DNA from: an uncultured Pseudodesulfovibrio sp.
GTDB taxonomy: Bacteria > Desulfobacterota > Desulfovibrionia > Desulfovibrionales > Desulfovibrionaceae
Length of the DNA: 64,000 nt
Assembly (NCBI RefSeq): GCF_963664965.1
Contig: NZ_OY761823.1
Span: forward strand, 1,312,001 to 1,376,000
Direction: 5' to 3'
Shown here piece by piece: positions 61,949 to 64,000 of this stretch. Positions within the stretch are counted from its first letter, which is position 1; each line of letters starts with the position of its first letter. Below the pieces are notes generated by a model. The model ran no database searches, was not told where the DNA came from, and saw nothing but the letters and a program-made list of their open reading frames with translations. A program made the position numbers and the translations under genes.

Positions 61949-63154
61949 CTAATGAAAGAGTTGGGCGCGGTCCTTGATAAGGAAAGCATCCGGGAGCGCC
62001 TTGAGATGATTCAGGTAGCGCTTATCCTTATACACCAAGGCGGCCCGGTGGAAAAGGGGGGTGAACGGCTGCGGGTCGAATTTCCCGGTGTGGCCGAACG
62101 GCCATGGCTCGTCGGGTGAAATGTACGGCGCGGCATAGTCAAAGGCCTTTTTGATGGAGCCGGAATACGGATCGTCCCAGTTCCAGAGGTCAAGGCCGAG
62201 GCGTTCCCCGACGGCGGCGAGAATGAAAAAGGCCTCAAGGTTGAAAAAGGTGGCCTGCCGGGAAGCTCTTTCTTTCAGAGCGGCGGGCATGGCTCCGTTT
62301 TTTTCGATCTGGAAGCCGATACGGCGGCGGTCAACTGTGCCGATGACGGATCGGGCCAGTGTCGTGTCACCCGCATATAACGCGAAGACCGCGACCTGTG
62401 CGTCGTACCATGTGCCGTGGGCATTGTTTTCGTTGGATTCGAGACTCCCGAACTTACTTGTCATCAGCCATTTGACGTAGGACGTGAACCATGCCGAGAC
62501 CTTGCGGGTCACGACGTCGCTCCATGACTGGGACGGTTCCAGAATGCGTGCGGCTTCGGCGACCCGTATCATGTCGCGCGTTTCAATGATACCGGAGTGA
62601 TGCCCTTTGGCAATGCCGGGTCGGGCATGGGCGAATCGCATGTGCGGTTCGGTGCGGGTGACGGAATCGCAGCACCATGACCAGATCAGGGCCGTGCCTT
62701 TGCCTGCGTACTGTTCGTTCCCGGTCAGGTACCATGCCAGCGACAACGTGAGGGCGTCGGTCGCCATGCGGTGCAGCCGCTGCCGGTCGTATTTTTCGGA
62801 AAGGGCTTCGGGATTGTTTTCGCCGGGACGATGTACGTACGGCAGGCCGCCGGAGCGTTTCGGGTCGGGCCACCACTCGGGATCAAGCGACCAGTAAGCG
62901 TGCTGTTTTTCTCCGGGCGGCGGCGAGGGCTTGAGTATCACGGATTCCGCCGGGGCCGTGACAGCGCGGTCCGCCTCCTTGATGAGGGTGTCGTATGCCG
63001 GTTTGAGCAGCGGGTCCCGTTCAAGGATGCGCTGCTTGGTCTGCGCCATGACTTCGGGTGAAAAGATGATGGTGCCCGGGAGCTTTTCCGCATGGGCTGT
63101 TCCTGCGAAAAGCAGGATGAGCAGGGTGGAGCAGAAGAGTCGGACGCCGCGCAT
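61949..63154 (-). CDS. Alginate-lyase-family secreted protein (401 aa)
   Basis: Signal peptide at 1-20 (LFCSTLLILLFAGTAHA). The rest matches the Alginate_lyase (PL5-like alpha/alpha toroid) fold: YWSLDPEWWPDPKRSGGLPYVHRPGENNPEA, then SLAWYLTGNEQYAGKGTALIWSWCCD, GIIETRDMIRV and NNAHGTWYDAQVAVFALYAGD, whose Asn, His and Tyr are the expected catalytic residues. It may cut a uronic-acid polymer in the periplasm or on the surface. The ATG is 2 nt after the stop of the GNAT gene. An upstream in-frame extension to 63403 is not credible. Confidence 0.88.
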   Translation of the reverse strand: MRGVRLFCSTLLILLFAGTAHAEKLPGTIIFSPEVMAQTKQRILERDPLLKPAYDTLIKEADRAVTAPAESVILKPSPPPGEKQHAYWSLDPEWWPDPKRSGGLPYVHRPGENNPEALSEKYDRQRLHRMATDALTLSLAWYLTGNEQYAGKGTALIWSWCCDSVTRTEPHMRFAHARPGIAKGHHSGIIETRDMIRVAEAARILEPSQSWSDVVTRKVSAWFTSYVKWLMTSKFGSLESNENNAHGTWYDAQVAVFALYAGDTTLARSVIGTVDRRRIGFQIEKNGAMPAALKERASRQATFFNLEAFFILAAVGERLGLDLWNWDDPYSGSIKKAFDYAAPYISPDEPWPFGHTGKFDPQPFTPLFHRAALVYKDKRYLNHLKALPDAFLIKDRAQLFH

Positions 63155-63156
63155 GG

Positions 63157-63645
63157 CTATCCGTCCGGTTTGTCGAGTTTCTTGGAGAGGGTGTATACCT
63201 TGACCGGACCGCCGGGGACTTCGGTTGAATCGGATTCCGATGTGCGGGTGAAGCCGTTTTTCTTGTAGAATTCGAGTGCCTTGCCGTTGAGGGCATAGCA
63301 GCAGAGTGAATAACTGTCGTATCCGAGGCGGCGGAATCGGTTTTCCATCCATTCCAGAAGTGTCCGGCCCGCACCTTTTCGCTGAAACATCGGAGCGACC
63401 CACAGTTCCGTCAGGACGTTTTCGTCATGCATGGCAAATCCTGCCACCATGCCGGCGATCTCCACGACCGCGGCCTTGCTCAGTCCTTCATGCACGGTTT
63501 GCCGTGCCCCGTTGGCGTCATAGAATTCCCGGACATATTGTTCGGGCATGAAGTTGGCGTAGCTCGCCTCAAAGGCGTCGCGCATGAGTTCTTCCATCTG
63601 AAAGACATCGTCCGGGGTGGCGGTTCTGGCAACGGGTACGGTCAT
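63157..63645 (-). CDS. GNAT-family N-acetyltransferase (162 aa)
   Basis: Acetyl-CoA site FQRKGAGRTLLEWMENRF (motif A) and a C-terminal YALNGKALEFYKKNGFTRT strand are typical of GNAT enzymes. Substrate unknown. The ATG at 63645 overlaps the permease stop by 4 nt (ATGA). A longer frame to 63750 is an alternative start without support. Confidence 0.9.
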   Translation of the reverse strand: MTVPVARTATPDDVFQMEELMRDAFEASYANFMPEQYVREFYDANGARQTVHEGLSKAAVVEIAGMVAGFAMHDENVLTELWVAPMFQRKGAGRTLLEWMENRFRRLGYDSYSLCCYALNGKALEFYKKNGFTRTSESDSTEVPGGPVKVYTLSKKLDKPDG

Positions 63646-64000
63646 TGTTTCAACCTCGGGTCCAGCAAATCGCGCAGTGATTCGCCGAGCAGATTGTATC
63701 CCAATACAGTGAACAGGATGGCGAGGCCGGGAAAGACCGACAGCCACCATGCGATGCCGAGCACTTCCTTGCCTTCAAGGAGCATGTTGCCCCATGAGGC
63801 GTCGGGGGGCTGTACGCCCAGACCGAGAAAGGAAAGGGCTGATTCGGTGAGGATGGCCCCGGCAACGCCTAAGGTGGCGGAGACGAGCACCGGTGCCACT
63901 GCGTTCGGGAGGATGTGTCTGAAAATGATGCGCCCCGGTCCGGCTCCTGCGGCGCGGGCGGCGAGGACGTAGTCGCGTTCGCGGATGGTCAGGGTTTCGG
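63642..64000 (-). CDS. Peptide ABC transporter permease (DppC-like), 5' end outside the window
   Basis: The frame runs off the right edge; 119 codons are seen. It holds the EAA loop (YVLAARAAGAGPGRIIFRHILPN) and the last two membrane helices (TLGVAGAILTESALSFLGLG, then WLSVFPGLAILFTVLGYNLLGESLRDLLDPRL), typical of the DppC/OppC permeases for di- and oligopeptides. The remaining genes of this transporter should lie beyond 64000. Confidence 0.9.
   Translation of the reverse strand, partial: ETLTIRERDYVLAARAAGAGPGRIIFRHILPNAVAPVLVSATLGVAGAILTESALSFLGLGVQPPDASWGNMLLEGKEVLGIAWWLSVFPGLAILFTVLGYNLLGESLRDLLDPRLKQ

Overview
The window looks like chromosomal DNA of a Desulfovibrio-type sulfate-reducing bacterium (Desulfovibrionaceae, Pseudodesulfovibrio-like). 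This is an inference from gene content: a SahR-ahcY pair, a tRNA-Sec gene, a double-cubane iron-sulfur protein with its activator, bacteriohemerythrins, a molybdate transporter beside a molybdenum-storage-type protein, and many short Cys-rich or secreted proteins. No rRNA or sulfate-reduction gene is present to fix the species.

Layout. Positions 1-6503 are the right end of an AT-rich integrated island with genes of unknown function (SH3b protein, zinc ribbon, membrane-anchored proteins, an XRE regulator, a metallophosphoesterase-like protein). It ends in a 47-bp copy of the 3' part of tRNA-Asp. The complete tRNA-Asp lies 559 bp further on, after tRNA-Val. Core genes then follow: yjdM, a binding-protein/histidine-kinase pair, a pentapeptide-repeat protein, yhdT-panF, the double-cubane protein pair, tRNA-Sec, small periplasmic proteins, tRNA-Glu, a proVWX-type glycine betaine importer, a second identical tRNA-Glu with tRNA-Gln, a DciA-like gene, PEGA lipoproteins around a tandem universal stress protein, and sahR-ahcY. 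Positions 31.4-35 kb hold three tandem paralogous secreted discoidin-like proteins. Positions 35-40.4 kb carry moeA, two hemerythrins, argB, a MOT1-type molybdate transporter and a molybdenum storage protein homologue. Positions 43.5-48.5 kb hold rplU-rpmA-obgE and proB. Positions 49.7-52.6 kb are a compact minus-strand redox operon. Positions 52.7-56.7 kb are an ECF sigma factor operon with secreted products. The rest is HD-GYP, thioesterase, binding protein, MarC, recN, alginate-lyase-like, GNAT and a truncated peptide-transporter permease.

The strongest new observation is a probable unannotated selenoprotein gene at 51219-51464 (minus strand). It has a good ribosome site and start, 13 codons, an in-frame UGA after a Cys codon, a SECIS-like hairpin whose G-first loop starts 18 nt after the UGA, and 67 further open codons ending 2 nt before the next gene of the operon. 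A tRNA-Sec gene in the same window makes the reading plausible. Other points of note are a partial reading frame at the left edge and a 48-codon gene, a 14-bp palindrome placed within the 17-bp promoter spacer upstream of proV, a SahR-like operator, and a duplicated hairpin-plus-gene arrangement in the discoidin paralogs.
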